Shown piece after piece: positions 1-9,040 of a DNA stretch of 64,000 nucleotides. A program made the position numbers and the translations under genes. The notes under the pieces were generated by a model. That model was not told the origin of the DNA. It saw only the letters and a list, made by a program, of their open reading frames with translations, and did no database searches. The stretch comes from Opitutaceae bacterium (lineage in GTDB: Bacteria > Verrucomicrobiota > Verrucomicrobiia > Opitutales > Opitutaceae), in NCBI GenBank assembly GCA_016794785.1, contig JAEUHC010000015.1, forward strand, positions 248,001-312,000, given 5' to 3'. The stretch's first letter is position 1. Each line of letters begins with the position of its first letter.

Positions 1-999
1 CTGGACGCGCTTGTTCTTGTTGTGCTCGGAGGCGTCGATGTCGATGTGGATGACCTTCGCCTGGGTCGCAAACTTGCTCGTGTCGCCGGTGATGCGGTCG
101 TCGAAGCGCGCACCCACGGCGATGAGCAGGTCGCACTGGTCCACGGCCCAGTTGCCGTAGGCCGAGCCGTGCATGCCAAACCAGCGCATCGAGAGCGGAT
201 GCGTCTCGGGAAAGCCACCGAGGCCCATCAACGTGGTCGCCACGGGGACATTGGTCGCCACGGCGAAGGCCTTCAGGTCGGCGTGCGCCTCGGCGGAGAT
301 GATGCCGCCGCCGGCGTAGAGCACGGGACGCTTGGCCTCGGCGATGCTCGCGAGCACCGCGCGGAGTTGATCATCGTTGGCGTGCTGGACCGCGGTCGCG
401 TAGGCGCTGCGGAACTCGACCGTCGCGGGATAGACGGGCTGGAATTTTTTCTGCTGCACGTCCTTCGGGATGTCGATGATGACGGGCCCCGGCCGGCCGC
501 TGCGCGCGAGGTAAAATGCCTCCTTGAAGATGCGCGGCAGATCGGCGGCATTCATCACGAGGTAGGAATGCTTCACGATCGGCAGCGTCATGCCGTAGAA
601 GTCAGTCTCCTGAAACGCCATCTTGCCGATGTATTTCGAGTAAACCTGCCCGGTGATCGCGATCATCGGGACGGAGTCCATGAACGCATCGGCGATCGCG
701 GAGACGAGGTTGGTGGCGCCGGGGCCGCTGGTGGCCATGCACACGCCAACCTTGCCGGTCACGCGCGAGTAGGCCTCCGCGGCAAACGATCCGCCCTGCT
801 CGTGGCGGGGTAGGATCACGCGGATTTTGTCGGTGCGGGCGAGGGACTGGTGCAGCTCCTGCGAAGCGCCGCCCGGGTAGGCGAAGACGACATCCACGCC
901 CTCGCGGATCAGGCACTCGACGACGCAGTCGGAGCCCTTCATTTCGGGGCCGATCTCGGCCTTGGGAAACACGGCGGGTGAGGTGGTGTCTTTTTTCAT
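1..999 (-). CDS. ilvB: Acetolactate synthase large subunit, 3' end outside window
   Basis: Catalytic subunit of acetohydroxyacid synthase, a ThDP/FAD enzyme that condenses two pyruvates (or pyruvate and 2-oxobutyrate) in branched-chain amino acid synthesis. The visible 333 codons read without a stop from ATG at 999. They show the N-terminal ThDP pyrimidine-binding domain: AYPGGASQ near residues 40-47, the catalytic glutamate in LPRHEQGG (Glu67), ATSGPGATN just after, then FYGMTLPIVKHSY and the start of the FAD/middle domain (GARFDDRITGD). The C-terminal ThDP pyrophosphate domain lies beyond base 1. Met20 (MKGSDCVVECL) is an alternative start. No Shine-Dalgarno is visible. It is divergent from the YmdB-like gene across 127 bp. 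A related ThDP enzyme is conceivable, but the motif set fits IlvB/IlvI best. Confidence 0.93.
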   Translation of the reverse strand, partial: MKKDTTSPAVFPKAEIGPEMKGSDCVVECLIREGVDVVFAYPGGASQELHQSLARTDKIRVILPRHEQGGSFAAEAYSRVTGKVGVCMATSGPGATNLVSAIADAFMDSVPMIAITGQVYSKYIGKMAFQETDFYGMTLPIVKHSYLVMNAADLPRIFKEAFYLARSGRPGPVIIDIPKDVQQKKFQPVYPATVEFRSAYATAVQHANDDQLRAVLASIAEAKRPVLYAGGGIISAEAHADLKAFAVATNVPVATTLMGLGGFPETHPLSMRWFGMHGSAYGNWAVDQCDLLIAVGARFDDRITGDTSKFATQAKVIHIDIDASEHNKNKRVQ

Positions 1000-1126
1000 G
1001 GCTTATGGGAGGACAGACAGGCCCGGAAGCAAGACTGGCGCAGGGGGGCGAGGCAAGCCCGCGGTTCGGCGGAAGCACCCGGCACGATTAGGCTGGCGAA
1101 CCCGCCCGCCCGCCCGGCACGGTAAG

Positions 1127-1912
1127 ATGATGCTTCGGCTTCTGTTCATCGGGGATATTGTCGGCCGTCCGGGCCGCGACATCCTGGCGGAAAAACTCCC
1201 TCGTTTGCGCACCGAGCGCGGCATCGATTTCGTGATCGCCAATGGCGAGAACGCCGCCGCGGGCGCCGGCATCACGGGCGCCATCGCCAAGTCTATCCTC
1301 GGCTGCGGCGTCGATGCCATCACGCTGGGCGACCACGTCTGGGATCAGCGCGGCTGGGAAAACGAAATCACCCAGATCGAGCACGTCTGCCGGCCGGCCA
1401 ATCTGCCCAAGTCCAATCCGGGCTGGGATCACCTCGTCCTTGAGCAACGCGGCTTTCGCGTGGCGGTGTTCACGGTGCTCGGGCGGACTTTCATGGGGAT
1501 GAAGGCCGAGTGTCCCTTCCTCGCCGCGGACCGGATGATTGAGCAGCTGAAGGCGCAGGCGGACGCGATCATCGTGGAGATCCATGCCGAGGCGACTTCG
1601 GAGAAAATCGCGCTCGGCTGGCATCTTGATGGCCGGGTGACGGCGGTGCTCGGCACCCACACGCACGTGCCGACGGCGGATGCGACCATCTTGCCGAAGG
1701 GGACGGCCTTCATGTGCGACGTGGGGATGACCGGGCCGTATGAAAGCGTGCTCGGCCGCGAGGTGCGGCCGGTGGTGGATCGGTTTATCGACGGCATGCC
1801 GCGCCGTTTCGAAGTGGCGACCGGCGACGTGCGCCTTTCGGCCGCGCTGATCGAGATCGGCGCCTCCAGTGCGTGCGCGCAGAATATCGAACTCGTGACG
1901 GTGCGGAGGTAA
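1127..1912 (+). CDS. YmdB/TIGR00282-family metallophosphoesterase
   Basis: Cytoplasmic dinuclear-metal phosphodiesterase of the YmdB family. Characterised members hydrolyse 2',3'-cyclic nucleotides and influence RNA turnover and biofilm behaviour. The protein has about 261 residues, normal for the family. It carries the ordered metal-binding motifs GDIVGRPGR (near residues 9-17), NGENAAAG (about 40), GDHVWDQ (about 69), EIHAEATSEK in the middle, and GTHTHVPTAD toward the end. The reading frame continues upstream, but homology begins at MMLRLLFIGD. Tandem ATG codons at 1127 and 1130 are therefore the plausible starts. The gene converges on accA with only 9 bp between the stops. Confidence 0.9.
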   Translation: MMLRLLFIGDIVGRPGRDILAEKLPRLRTERGIDFVIANGENAAAGAGITGAIAKSILGCGVDAITLGDHVWDQRGWENEITQIEHVCRPANLPKSNPGWDHLVLEQRGFRVAVFTVLGRTFMGMKAECPFLAADRMIEQLKAQADAIIVEIHAEATSEKIALGWHLDGRVTAVLGTHTHVPTADATILPKGTAFMCDVGMTGPYESVLGREVRPVVDRFIDGMPRRFEVATGDVRLSAALIEIGASSACAQNIELVTVRR

Positions 1913-1921
1913 GCTCCGGCC

Positions 1922-2902
1922 TCAGCTGCGCGCCGTGCCCGCTTCCTCGTAAACGCCGAGGTGGCGAAAACGCTCGTAGCGCGAGGCGAGGAGCTTCTCG
2001 GTGTCGAGGGCGCGCAGATCGTTGAGGTGCTTTTGGAGCGCGTATTTCAGCGCACTGGCGGCCTGCTCCGGGTCGTGGTGCGCGCCGCCCGAGGGCTCGG
2101 GAATCACTTCGTCCACGACTCCGAGCGTCTCAAGGTGATCGGCGCTGACCTTGAGGGCGGCGGCGGCGAGCGGCGCGGCGGCGTTGTCCTTCCACAGGAT
2201 CGCGGCGCAGCCCTCGGGCGAGATCACGGAGTAGTAGCTGTTCTCAAAAATGAGCACGCGATCGGTGACGCCGATGCCGAGCGCGCCGCCGGAGCCGCCT
2301 TCGCCGACGACGACCGAAATCGAGGGCGTGCGGAGGAGCGCCATCTCGCGGAGGTTGACGGCGATGGCTTCGGACACGTGGCGAGCCTCGGACTCGATGC
2401 CGGGGAACGCGCCGGGGGTGTCGATGAAGGTGATGAGCGGCAGGCGGAACTTTTCGGCCATGCGCATCAGGCGGAGCGCCTTGCGGTAGCCCTCGGGCTG
2501 GGGCATGCCGAAATTGCGCAGGATTCTCTCCTTGGGATCGCGGCCTTTCTGCTGGGCGACGATCATCACGGCCTCGCCGTTGAAGAAGGCGGTGCCGCCG
2601 ATGAGAGCCTGGTCGTCCTTGAACTGGCGGTCGCCGTGCAGTTCCTGGAAGTCCTCAAAGATGGCGCGGATGTAATCGAGCGCGTAGGGCCGGCGGGGGT
2701 GGCGCGCGATCTGGACTTTTTGCCATGAGGTGAGGCGAGAGTAGATGTCGCGGCGCGTGGCTTCGATCTTCTGCTCGATGGCTTTGATCTCGGTGGCGAG
2801 GTCGACGTGGGTCTCGATGGAGCGCTGGCGCAGCTCGTCGAGCTGTCGGGCGAGTTCGCGCAGAGGTTTCTCGAATTCGAGGACGTAGACCGGTGATTCC
2901 AT
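1922..2902 (-). CDS. accA: Acetyl-CoA carboxylase carboxyltransferase subunit alpha
   Basis: Alpha subunit of the acetyl-CoA carboxylase carboxyltransferase. With AccD it moves CO2 from biotin-BCCP to acetyl-CoA to give malonyl-CoA, the first committed step of fatty acid synthesis. The 326 residues match the usual length of about 320. An N-terminal helical segment (residues 1-60, rich in Leu, Glu and Arg) precedes the crotonase-fold core. The core has HPRRPYALDYI, GRDPKERILRNFGMPQPEGY, IDTPGAFPGI and the glycine-rich GEGGSGGALGIGV near residue 200. Start ATG at 2902 fits the family N terminus; no Shine-Dalgarno is seen. Upstream lies a palindromic repeat and then the 3' end of the sulfatase on the same strand. 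Confidence 0.96.
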   Translation of the reverse strand: MESPVYVLEFEKPLRELARQLDELRQRSIETHVDLATEIKAIEQKIEATRRDIYSRLTSWQKVQIARHPRRPYALDYIRAIFEDFQELHGDRQFKDDQALIGGTAFFNGEAVMIVAQQKGRDPKERILRNFGMPQPEGYRKALRLMRMAEKFRLPLITFIDTPGAFPGIESEARHVSEAIAVNLREMALLRTPSISVVVGEGGSGGALGIGVTDRVLIFENSYYSVISPEGCAAILWKDNAAAPLAAAALKVSADHLETLGVVDEVIPEPSGGAHHDPEQAASALKYALQKHLNDLRALDTEKLLASRYERFRHLGVYEEAGTARS

Positions 2903-2972
2903 GGGTTAGATGAGAAAGGCTACGGGTGGGCGCGAAGCGGTGTCAACGGGTGGGGCGGGCACATCGGGCGCG

Positions 2973-3031
2973 GTGGAAGCGAGCTTGCTCGCGACTAGCG
3001 GGTGCCGAGTCGCGAGCAAGCTCGCTCCCAC
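2973..3031. repeat. REP-doublet-like palindrome, GTGG heads
   Basis: A 59 bp imperfect palindrome between the sulfatase stop and the accA start. Each 23-base arm begins at its outer end with GTGG and holds a small GCGAG/CTCGC hairpin. The arms differ at one base, and a 13-base centre separates them. The outward-facing GTGG followed by a hairpin is the layout of REP sequences arranged as an inverted pair. It could fold in the sulfatase-accA intergenic RNA. Confidence 0.7.
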
Positions 3032-3045
3032 AGGAAACAGCGCAC

Positions 3046-4599
3046 TCAATCCAGCGGGGCTTTTTCAAAGTCGCTCTCCAGCACCCAGCCGGCCCGCAGC
3101 TTCTCGCCCTTCATGTAGCGTTCGTAGAAGTTCACGTGCTGAGGATTGGAGTGGAGATATTTGTCGAATACCTCGCCGCGGCCAAACATCCGCGGATCGC
3201 CCTGGGCCTTGAGCTCGGCGTGCATTGTGTCGCGGAGTTTTTGGCGCGCGGCGGCCGTGGCGGGATCGGTGGCGAGGTTCTTCACGCAATCCCGGTCGGT
3301 GCGCAGATCGTAGAATTCCTCGGCGGGGCGTTTGCCGAAGCTGAGCGGCCAAAAGGGATCGGCGGGATTCCGGCGGCGAGCCTCCAGGATGAAGGTCTTG
3401 GTGGGGCTGGCGTCCACGTTGAGGTAGCCGGTCTCGGGGTTGCAGGCCGGCCACCGCGAGGGCTCGAAGTTTTGGAGGTAGAGCTGGCCGCCTTTCACGA
3501 TGCCGCGGATTGGGTAGCCGACATCGCCGGGCCGGCCGATGTCGTGGCGCTCCATGCCGATGAGGACGTGGTCGCGCGCGGGGTTGACCTGGCCGCCGCG
3601 CGTCGCGCGGAAAATATCACTCAGACTGCGGCCCGGTGACGGCGCCATGCCGGTCTGCGCCCATGAGAGTCCGGCGACTTCGATGAACGTCGGCGCCAAA
3701 TCTACAAAACTGATCATGTCGTCGACTGTGCGGCCGGGGGCGGCGATGCCGGCGGGCCACATCGCGGCCATGGGGACGTGGTTGGAATACTCATAGGCGG
3801 CGCCTTTCCCGCGCGGGAAGGGCATGCCGTGATCGCTGGTGACGATGACGAGGGTGTTGGCGAGGAGGCCGCGTTTTTCGAGGGCGGCGAGCATGCGGCC
3901 GAGGTGGCGGTCGAAGTGCTCCACCTCGTAGGCGTAGTCGAGCATGTCGTGTCGGACGGTCTCGTTGTCGGGCCAAAAGGCGGGCACGCGATCAATGTCG
4001 GTGAGTTGCTTGCCGCCCTTGGCGACCCCGGAGCCGAACTCGTAGCCCCGGTGCGGCTCGAGTGCGCCATACCAAAAGGCCCAAGGCCGGCCCGCGGGCG
4101 CCGCGGCGAGGAAATCGTCGAAATTGGACGCGTAGTCGGCGGGCGCGATGCCCGTCGCATCGGGCTTGAGCTGGCGGCCGTTAAAGGCGCGGCCGGTCAT
4201 CTGGCGATTCTGGCCGGCGGCATCCTTGGCGACGCCCGGGCCCCAGCCCTTGGTGGTGTGGCCGACGAACCAGCCGTTCTCCGCGAGCGCCTCGCCCCAG
4301 CCTTTGAACTTGGCCGGGAAGTAGCAGATGTGGTTCGCGGCTTCCTCGAGCTGCCAGGAATTGCGGCCGGTGAGGATGGCGGCGCGCGAGGGGGCGCATT
4401 TGGCGTTGGGCGTGTAGGTGTTCTTGAACAACAGGCCGTCGCGAGCCACGCGATCGAAGGCGGGGGTCTTCACCCATTTCGTGCCGTAGGCGCCGGCGTG
4501 GACACCCCAGTCGTCGGCAATGGCAAAGAGGATGTTGGGCGGCTGCGCGGCGGACGCGGCGGTGATGAACGTGAGGGCGGCGAGGAAGGGGAAACGCAT
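3046..4599 (-). CDS. Exported formylglycine-dependent sulfatase
   Basis: Type I sulfatase predicted to remove sulfate esters, probably from sulfated polysaccharides, after export. The 517-residue protein starts with a signal peptide (residues 1-18, cleavage near AASA-A). It then has NILFAIADDWG, with the metal-binding Asp pair near 29-30, and the sulfatase signature CAPSRAAILTGR starting at Cys68. Cys68 in C-x-P-S-R is the residue that maturation enzymes turn into formylglycine. TSDHGMPFPRGKG in the middle supplies further metal ligands. No FGE or anaerobic maturase is in the window. The substrate cannot be read from sequence, and no sugar operon partners sit directly beside it. The N-terminal signal supports the ATG at 4599. 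Confidence 0.93.
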   Translation of the reverse strand: MRFPFLAALTFITAASAAQPPNILFAIADDWGVHAGAYGTKWVKTPAFDRVARDGLLFKNTYTPNAKCAPSRAAILTGRNSWQLEEAANHICYFPAKFKGWGEALAENGWFVGHTTKGWGPGVAKDAAGQNRQMTGRAFNGRQLKPDATGIAPADYASNFDDFLAAAPAGRPWAFWYGALEPHRGYEFGSGVAKGGKQLTDIDRVPAFWPDNETVRHDMLDYAYEVEHFDRHLGRMLAALEKRGLLANTLVIVTSDHGMPFPRGKGAAYEYSNHVPMAAMWPAGIAAPGRTVDDMISFVDLAPTFIEVAGLSWAQTGMAPSPGRSLSDIFRATRGGQVNPARDHVLIGMERHDIGRPGDVGYPIRGIVKGGQLYLQNFEPSRWPACNPETGYLNVDASPTKTFILEARRRNPADPFWPLSFGKRPAEEFYDLRTDRDCVKNLATDPATAAARQKLRDTMHAELKAQGDPRMFGRGEVFDKYLHSNPQHVNFYERYMKGEKLRAGWVLESDFEKAPLD

Positions 4600-4713
4600 G
4601 GCGGGGAAAGGGCCCTACGCTCATGGGCCGAAGCGCGCGCCGCAAGCCCCGTGCAACACAACGATCGAGGAAGTTTTCCCCGCGCGCGACTGCGCAGTAG
4701 CTGGCCAACGGCA

Positions 4714-5667
4714 CTACGCGGCTGTCGCCGTCACAGTCGTTACCGCTGGGTGGGAACGGCTGGCGGATTCTATTTGGCCGGTCGCGTCGCGCAGCACCCA
4801 GATTGAGCAACGCTCACCGCGGATGGTGAGTGGCCGGGCTGAGCAGAGTAGAGGGCGCGGCGGGCTCTCGGGAGTCGCTCGGAAAACACAGGTGTGATCA
4901 TCAATCGCCGCGCCTGTGGCAAGGTGGGCGAGCAATGTTTTCCAGTGAGCCGGATCGAAGAAGCGTTCGCCCGAATCGAACGTGAGGCTCGCGGCCTCCA
5001 CATTTCCCAGCCCCAAGGTTTTCTCGAAGGCCGGGTTGATAGCGAGGATCCGTCGGCGCTCGAGCGAGACGATCGCTTGCGCGATCGGATTGGCCTCGAA
5101 TGCGGCGGTGAAGCCCTCCTCCGCGGCGCGCAACCGATCGTCGAGCCCGGCCATGTGCGCCGCGATTTCGCGGGCGAGGCTCCACTTGCGCGTGAGGGCA
5201 TGGGTGATCTGCAGGACTTCGATGTGGTCGAAGGGTTTTTTCAGGATCAGCAGGTTGTCCGACTGACCGAGTCGCTCGGTGATCACCGACCAGCTGTGAT
5301 CGGAATAGGCGGTGCAGATGACGACTTGGAGATGTGGATCGGCGCCCCAGAGCCGCCGGATCGTCTCCAATCCGTCCCAGCCCGGTGGCATGCGCATATC
5401 GACAAAGGCGACGGCGTAGGGCCGGCCCTCGGTCAGCGCGTCCTGCGCGAGCGCCAGGCCGGTCTGGCCCTGGGCGGCTGAATCCAGCTCGAAACGCGAG
5501 GGCGGCGGTGTGGCGCTGGCGGCTCCGAAGATGGCGGTGGCCAGAGCCTCGATCTGGGGCGCGGGCGTGATGTCCGGGGTCAGGACTTTCCGGAAATCAT
5601 CGTGGATCGCCGGCGTGTCGTCGATCAGCAGGATGCGAAACACCGTGGCCGGGCTCATCGCGGTCAT
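4714..5667 (-). CDS. Receiver-PAS protein, end of the YfiR operon
   Basis: A 317-residue protein with an extended response-regulator receiver domain (residues about 10-165) followed by a short helical linker and a PAS-like domain (about 175-295). The receiver has the acidic pair in LLIDDTPAIHDDF, phosphoacceptor Asp90 in FVDMRMPPGWDG, and the conserved Lys in LILKKPFD. No DNA-binding, kinase, GGDEF or EAL domain is visible, so its output is unknown. The ATG at 5667 forms an ATGA overlap with the stop of the hybrid kinase; the open frame upstream is not used by family resemblance. The receiver is clearly paralogous to the N-terminal receiver of that kinase. It is the last gene of the operon. 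Confidence 0.85.
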   Translation of the reverse strand: MTAMSPATVFRILLIDDTPAIHDDFRKVLTPDITPAPQIEALATAIFGAASATPPPSRFELDSAAQGQTGLALAQDALTEGRPYAVAFVDMRMPPGWDGLETIRRLWGADPHLQVVICTAYSDHSWSVITERLGQSDNLLILKKPFDHIEVLQITHALTRKWSLAREIAAHMAGLDDRLRAAEEGFTAAFEANPIAQAIVSLERRRILAINPAFEKTLGLGNVEAASLTFDSGERFFDPAHWKTLLAHLATGAAIDDHTCVFRATPESPPRPLLCSARPLTIRGERCSIWVLRDATGQIESASRSHPAVTTVTATAA

Positions 5668-7400
5668 GCGGCGGCGAGTTCGAGGTGAGGCAGATGCTTT
5701 TTCAGGGCGAGGGGCAGCTGTTCCCAGCGCACCGGCTTGGACATGTAGTCGTCCATGCCCGCGGCCAGGCAGGCCTGCTGATCCATGTCGGCCACACCGG
5801 CGGTGAGGGCAATGATGGGCAGCCGGCGGGCGCCGGTGGCGGCTTCGCGCGCGCGGATTTCCCGCGTGGCGGCGAGACCATCCAGCACCGGCATCTGGCA
5901 ATCCATCAGCACGAGATCGAAGGTTTGCTGTTCCAACCGCTCCAGCGCTTCGCGACCGTTGGACACAATCACGGCGGTGAGACCGAGGCGCTTCAGGTGC
6001 TGCGCGATTACTTTTTGATTAACGAGATTATCCTCCGCGACGAGCACGCGGGCTCCGACGACAGATTGTGCGGGGACGCTGGCGGCATGCGTGCGCGCTT
6101 CCGCCCGGTGGGGAGTGGCGGCCCGGTGGCGGAAAGGGAGTGTTACACGAAAGATCGAGCCGCGGCCCGGTTCGCTTTCCAAAGTGAGCGTGCCGGACAT
6201 CAGCTCGACAAGGCCGCGGCAGATCGAAAGGCCGAGGCCGCTACCGCCGTGGAGGCGCGTGATCGAGGCATCGACTTGCGCAAAGGGTCGAAAAAGCCGG
6301 GCCTGATCCGCAAGCGTGATGCCGGTGCCGGTGTCTTCGATGGCAAACTCGATGCGTGAGGTCTCAGCCGATGCGTCGAGCGGTCGCACCCGGAGGCGGA
6401 CCTCTCCGCTGGCCGTGAACTTCACCGCGTTGTCGAGGAGGTTGATGACGACCTGGCGGACACGGACCGAATCGCCGATGAGTTCGTTGGGCGCGGTGGC
6501 TTCGATCGTGGAGTCGAGTTTGAGGCCTTTGGCCTGAGCCTTCGGGGCGAGCAGGCGCACGGCGCTGGTGATCGCCTCGCGGAGCGAGAAGGGAGCCTGC
6601 TCGATCTCAAGCTGGCCGGATTCGATGCGCGAGCCGTCGAGGATGTCGTTGAGCAGGGCGAGGAGGATTTCGCCGCTGTCCGCCATCGTGCGCGCAAACT
6701 CCTGCTGTTCGGGCGAGAGGTCCGAATTCAGCAGCAGCGCGTTCATCCCCAGGATGCCATTGAGCGGAGTGCGAATCTCGTGGCTCATGTTGGCGAGGAA
6801 AAGGCTCTTGGCCCGGTTCGCCTGCTCGGCGGCTTCCTTGGCGGCGTGCAGCTCCGTGGTGCGGGCGGCCACCATGGCTTCGAGTTCGGCGGAGTGCAGA
6901 CGCGCGGTTTGCGTCAGGGCCCATTTTTCAGTGAGGGCGTGCGCGAGCTGGAGGGCTTCGATTTGATCGAAGGGTTTCTTGAGAATGATCAGCCGGTCGG
7001 AATGGCCGAGCCGCTCGCGGATGGCGCTCCAGCTGTGATCCGAATAAGCGGTGCAGATGACTGCTTGCAGGCGCGGATCGGCGGCCCAGAGGTGCTTGAT
7101 AGTCTCGAGCCCATCCCAGCCTGGCGGCATGCGCATGTCGACGAAGGCGATGGCATAGGGGCGTTCCTCAGCCAGCGCGCTCTGGACGAGGGCGAGGCCC
7201 TCCTGACCTTGGCTGGCGCAATCAAGTTCGAACGCCTCGAACGCGGCCGGCGCGGGCGCGGCGCCGAAGATGGCGTCCGCGAGCTGCCCGAGTTCGGCAT
7301 CCGCGGCCGGGGTCGAGCTGGCGAGGACCTTGCGGAAATCGTCATGGATCGACGGCGTGTCGTCGATCACGAGGATGCGGCGGTTGCGCGGTGGATTCAT
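5664..7400 (-). CDS. Hybrid histidine kinase, receiver-HisKA-HATPase-receiver
   Basis: Soluble hybrid kinase of 578 residues with no membrane segment. Domains in order: an extended N-terminal receiver (about 8-160, phosphoacceptor Asp88 in FVDMRMPPGWDG), a helical linker, HisKA with His207 in NMSHEIRTPLNGI, a HATPase domain with VINLLDNAVKFT, EDTGTGI and GGSGLGLSI, and a C-terminal receiver (about 455-575, VLVAEDNLVNQKV and LVLMDCQMPVLDG). The architecture suggests a kinase controlled by phosphorylation of its own N-terminal receiver, which could be fed by the membrane kinase encoded immediately upstream. It starts with an ATGA overlap on that gene and ends with another on the receiver-PAS gene, so translation is probably coupled. 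Confidence 0.93.
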   Translation of the reverse strand: MNPPRNRRILVIDDTPSIHDDFRKVLASSTPAADAELGQLADAIFGAAPAPAAFEAFELDCASQGQEGLALVQSALAEERPYAIAFVDMRMPPGWDGLETIKHLWAADPRLQAVICTAYSDHSWSAIRERLGHSDRLIILKKPFDQIEALQLAHALTEKWALTQTARLHSAELEAMVAARTTELHAAKEAAEQANRAKSLFLANMSHEIRTPLNGILGMNALLLNSDLSPEQQEFARTMADSGEILLALLNDILDGSRIESGQLEIEQAPFSLREAITSAVRLLAPKAQAKGLKLDSTIEATAPNELIGDSVRVRQVVINLLDNAVKFTASGEVRLRVRPLDASAETSRIEFAIEDTGTGITLADQARLFRPFAQVDASITRLHGGSGLGLSICRGLVELMSGTLTLESEPGRGSIFRVTLPFRHRAATPHRAEARTHAASVPAQSVVGARVLVAEDNLVNQKVIAQHLKRLGLTAVIVSNGREALERLEQQTFDLVLMDCQMPVLDGLAATREIRAREAATGARRLPIIALTAGVADMDQQACLAAGMDDYMSKPVRWEQLPLALKKHLPHLELAAA

Positions 7401-9040
7401 GCGGCGCGGGGCAGGGCGGCGGGGAGGCGCAGCGGCAGGTCGAGCGTGAAGCGGGCGCCGAGGCCGGGGCCATCGCTGTGCACGTGGACCGTGCCGCCGA
7501 GGTTGCGTGCGGCCAGGGCGCCGGAGTGCAGGCCAAAGCCATGCCCATCCCGGCGCGTGGTGAAGCCGTGCTGGAAAATCTTCTGCAGATTCTCGGCGGG
7601 AATGCCGGCGCCGTTGTCCTCGACGGTGAACTGGATTCTGCCCTCGTGGTGGGAGAGGCTCAGCGCGACGCGGCGGTCGCCGTCGGGCCGCTGTTTCACG
7701 GCCTGCACGGCGTTGGTGATGAAGTTGACGAGGATCTGGAGGATCTGGTGGCGGTCGGATTCGATTTCAGGAGCATCGCCAAGATAGGGCGTGACGCGCA
7801 CGCCATGGCGATCGACGGAGGCTTGGGCGAGACGGGTGGCTTCCTCGAAAAGCGTCGCCGGCTTGAGCGTCTGCACGACGCCGCCGGCTTTGGCGTAGCT
7901 CTGCTGCATGGCGACGATCTGTTTGATGTGATCGACGTTCTGGACCATGTGCTCGAGTTCGCGCTGCAAGTCGGTCTGCTTCGTCTGCATCTGCTCGGCG
8001 AGCTCGATGACGAGCTTGGGCACGAGACGCCCGCGAGGATCCTCGGCGAGGAAGCGGGGCAGGCCTTCCCCCTGCTCGCGGAGGAGATCGGCCACCTGTT
8101 TGAAGAGCTTGAGGCGAGGGTTGGCGCCGAGGTTGTCGCGCAGGATGTTGGCGGAGATGTTTACGCTGTTAAGGACGTTGCCGACGTTGTGCAGCACACC
8201 CGTGGCGACCTGCGCCATGCCGGCTTGGCGGGAAGTCTCAAGCAGCTTGGCTTCCAGTCGCGCGCGCTCCTCGATCTCACCGGTGAGCTTGGCATTGGCC
8301 GAGCGCAGCTCGCTTTCCTTGGCTTGGAGGCGATCGAGCATGCGGTTGAAGGCTTGCGTGAGTTCGCCCATCTCGTCGCCGCTGATGATTTCCGCGCGCT
8401 GCGAGAAGTCGGCGTTTTCGGTGACCCGGCGCGTGACGGCGTGGAGGTTGTCCACCGGATCGAGAATCACGCCGCGGAGGCGCGCGATGACGAAGAGACT
8501 GAGGAGCAGGGCGAGGACGAGCGCGAGGACGAGCGCGACCAGCGAAGCCTGCAGCGCGGCCCAGAGCATGGGACGCAGATCGGAGACGAGATGGACGGTG
8601 CCGAGCCGAGAGCGGCCATCGCCGACTTCGGCGGTGGTGTGCAGCAGCCAGCCGTCATAGACGGAACTGCTACCGTCCTTCAACCGCGAGGCAGGCGAGG
8701 GTGGCTCCCCGTAGATCGCGAAGTTTGGGTGCGTGGGAATATCGATGACGGCGCCGCGGATCGCGGGTTTGGCGCGGAGTGTGGCGAGCACGGACTCGGC
8801 GGCCGCCCGATCCAGGAAGCTCACCGAACCGTTGGCGTTTTCGGCGACGATGCGGGTGAGTGCGATGGTCTCCGCCTCGTAGTCGCCGCGTTGTTCGTAG
8901 AGACGATAGGCGAGCAGCGCTGCGGAGGCCGCCAGCGCCGCACAGGTGACGGCGAGGACGGTGATGAAGCCGAACTTGTGCCGGACGGGCTTGCCGCGCA
9001 GCCAGTGCCTCAGACCGCGTCCGATCCGGCCTGAGATCAT
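7397..9040 (-). CDS. Membrane sensor histidine kinase with HAMP domain
   Basis: A 547-residue inner-membrane sensor kinase. TM1 is at about 22-45, a roughly 115-residue periplasmic sensor follows, and TM2 is at about 161-187. Then come HAMP (about 188-240), a coiled coil, and a phosphoacceptor helix with His284 in TGVLHNVGNVLNSV instead of the common SHELRTPL box. The HATPase domain has NFITNAVQAV, EDNGAGI and GHGFGLH. The periplasmic part resembles the CHASE8 type found next to YfiR proteins (inferred). The gene overlaps its neighbours on both sides by ATGA. It probably receives a periplasmic or YfiR-borne signal and passes phosphate to the extended receivers encoded downstream. Confidence 0.92.
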   Translation of the reverse strand: MISGRIGRGLRHWLRGKPVRHKFGFITVLAVTCAALAASAALLAYRLYEQRGDYEAETIALTRIVAENANGSVSFLDRAAAESVLATLRAKPAIRGAVIDIPTHPNFAIYGEPPSPASRLKDGSSSVYDGWLLHTTAEVGDGRSRLGTVHLVSDLRPMLWAALQASLVALVLALVLALLLSLFVIARLRGVILDPVDNLHAVTRRVTENADFSQRAEIISGDEMGELTQAFNRMLDRLQAKESELRSANAKLTGEIEERARLEAKLLETSRQAGMAQVATGVLHNVGNVLNSVNISANILRDNLGANPRLKLFKQVADLLREQGEGLPRFLAEDPRGRLVPKLVIELAEQMQTKQTDLQRELEHMVQNVDHIKQIVAMQQSYAKAGGVVQTLKPATLFEEATRLAQASVDRHGVRVTPYLGDAPEIESDRHQILQILVNFITNAVQAVKQRPDGDRRVALSLSHHEGRIQFTVEDNGAGIPAENLQKIFQHGFTTRRDGHGFGLHSGALAARNLGGTVHVHSDGPGLGARFTLDLPLRLPAALPRAA

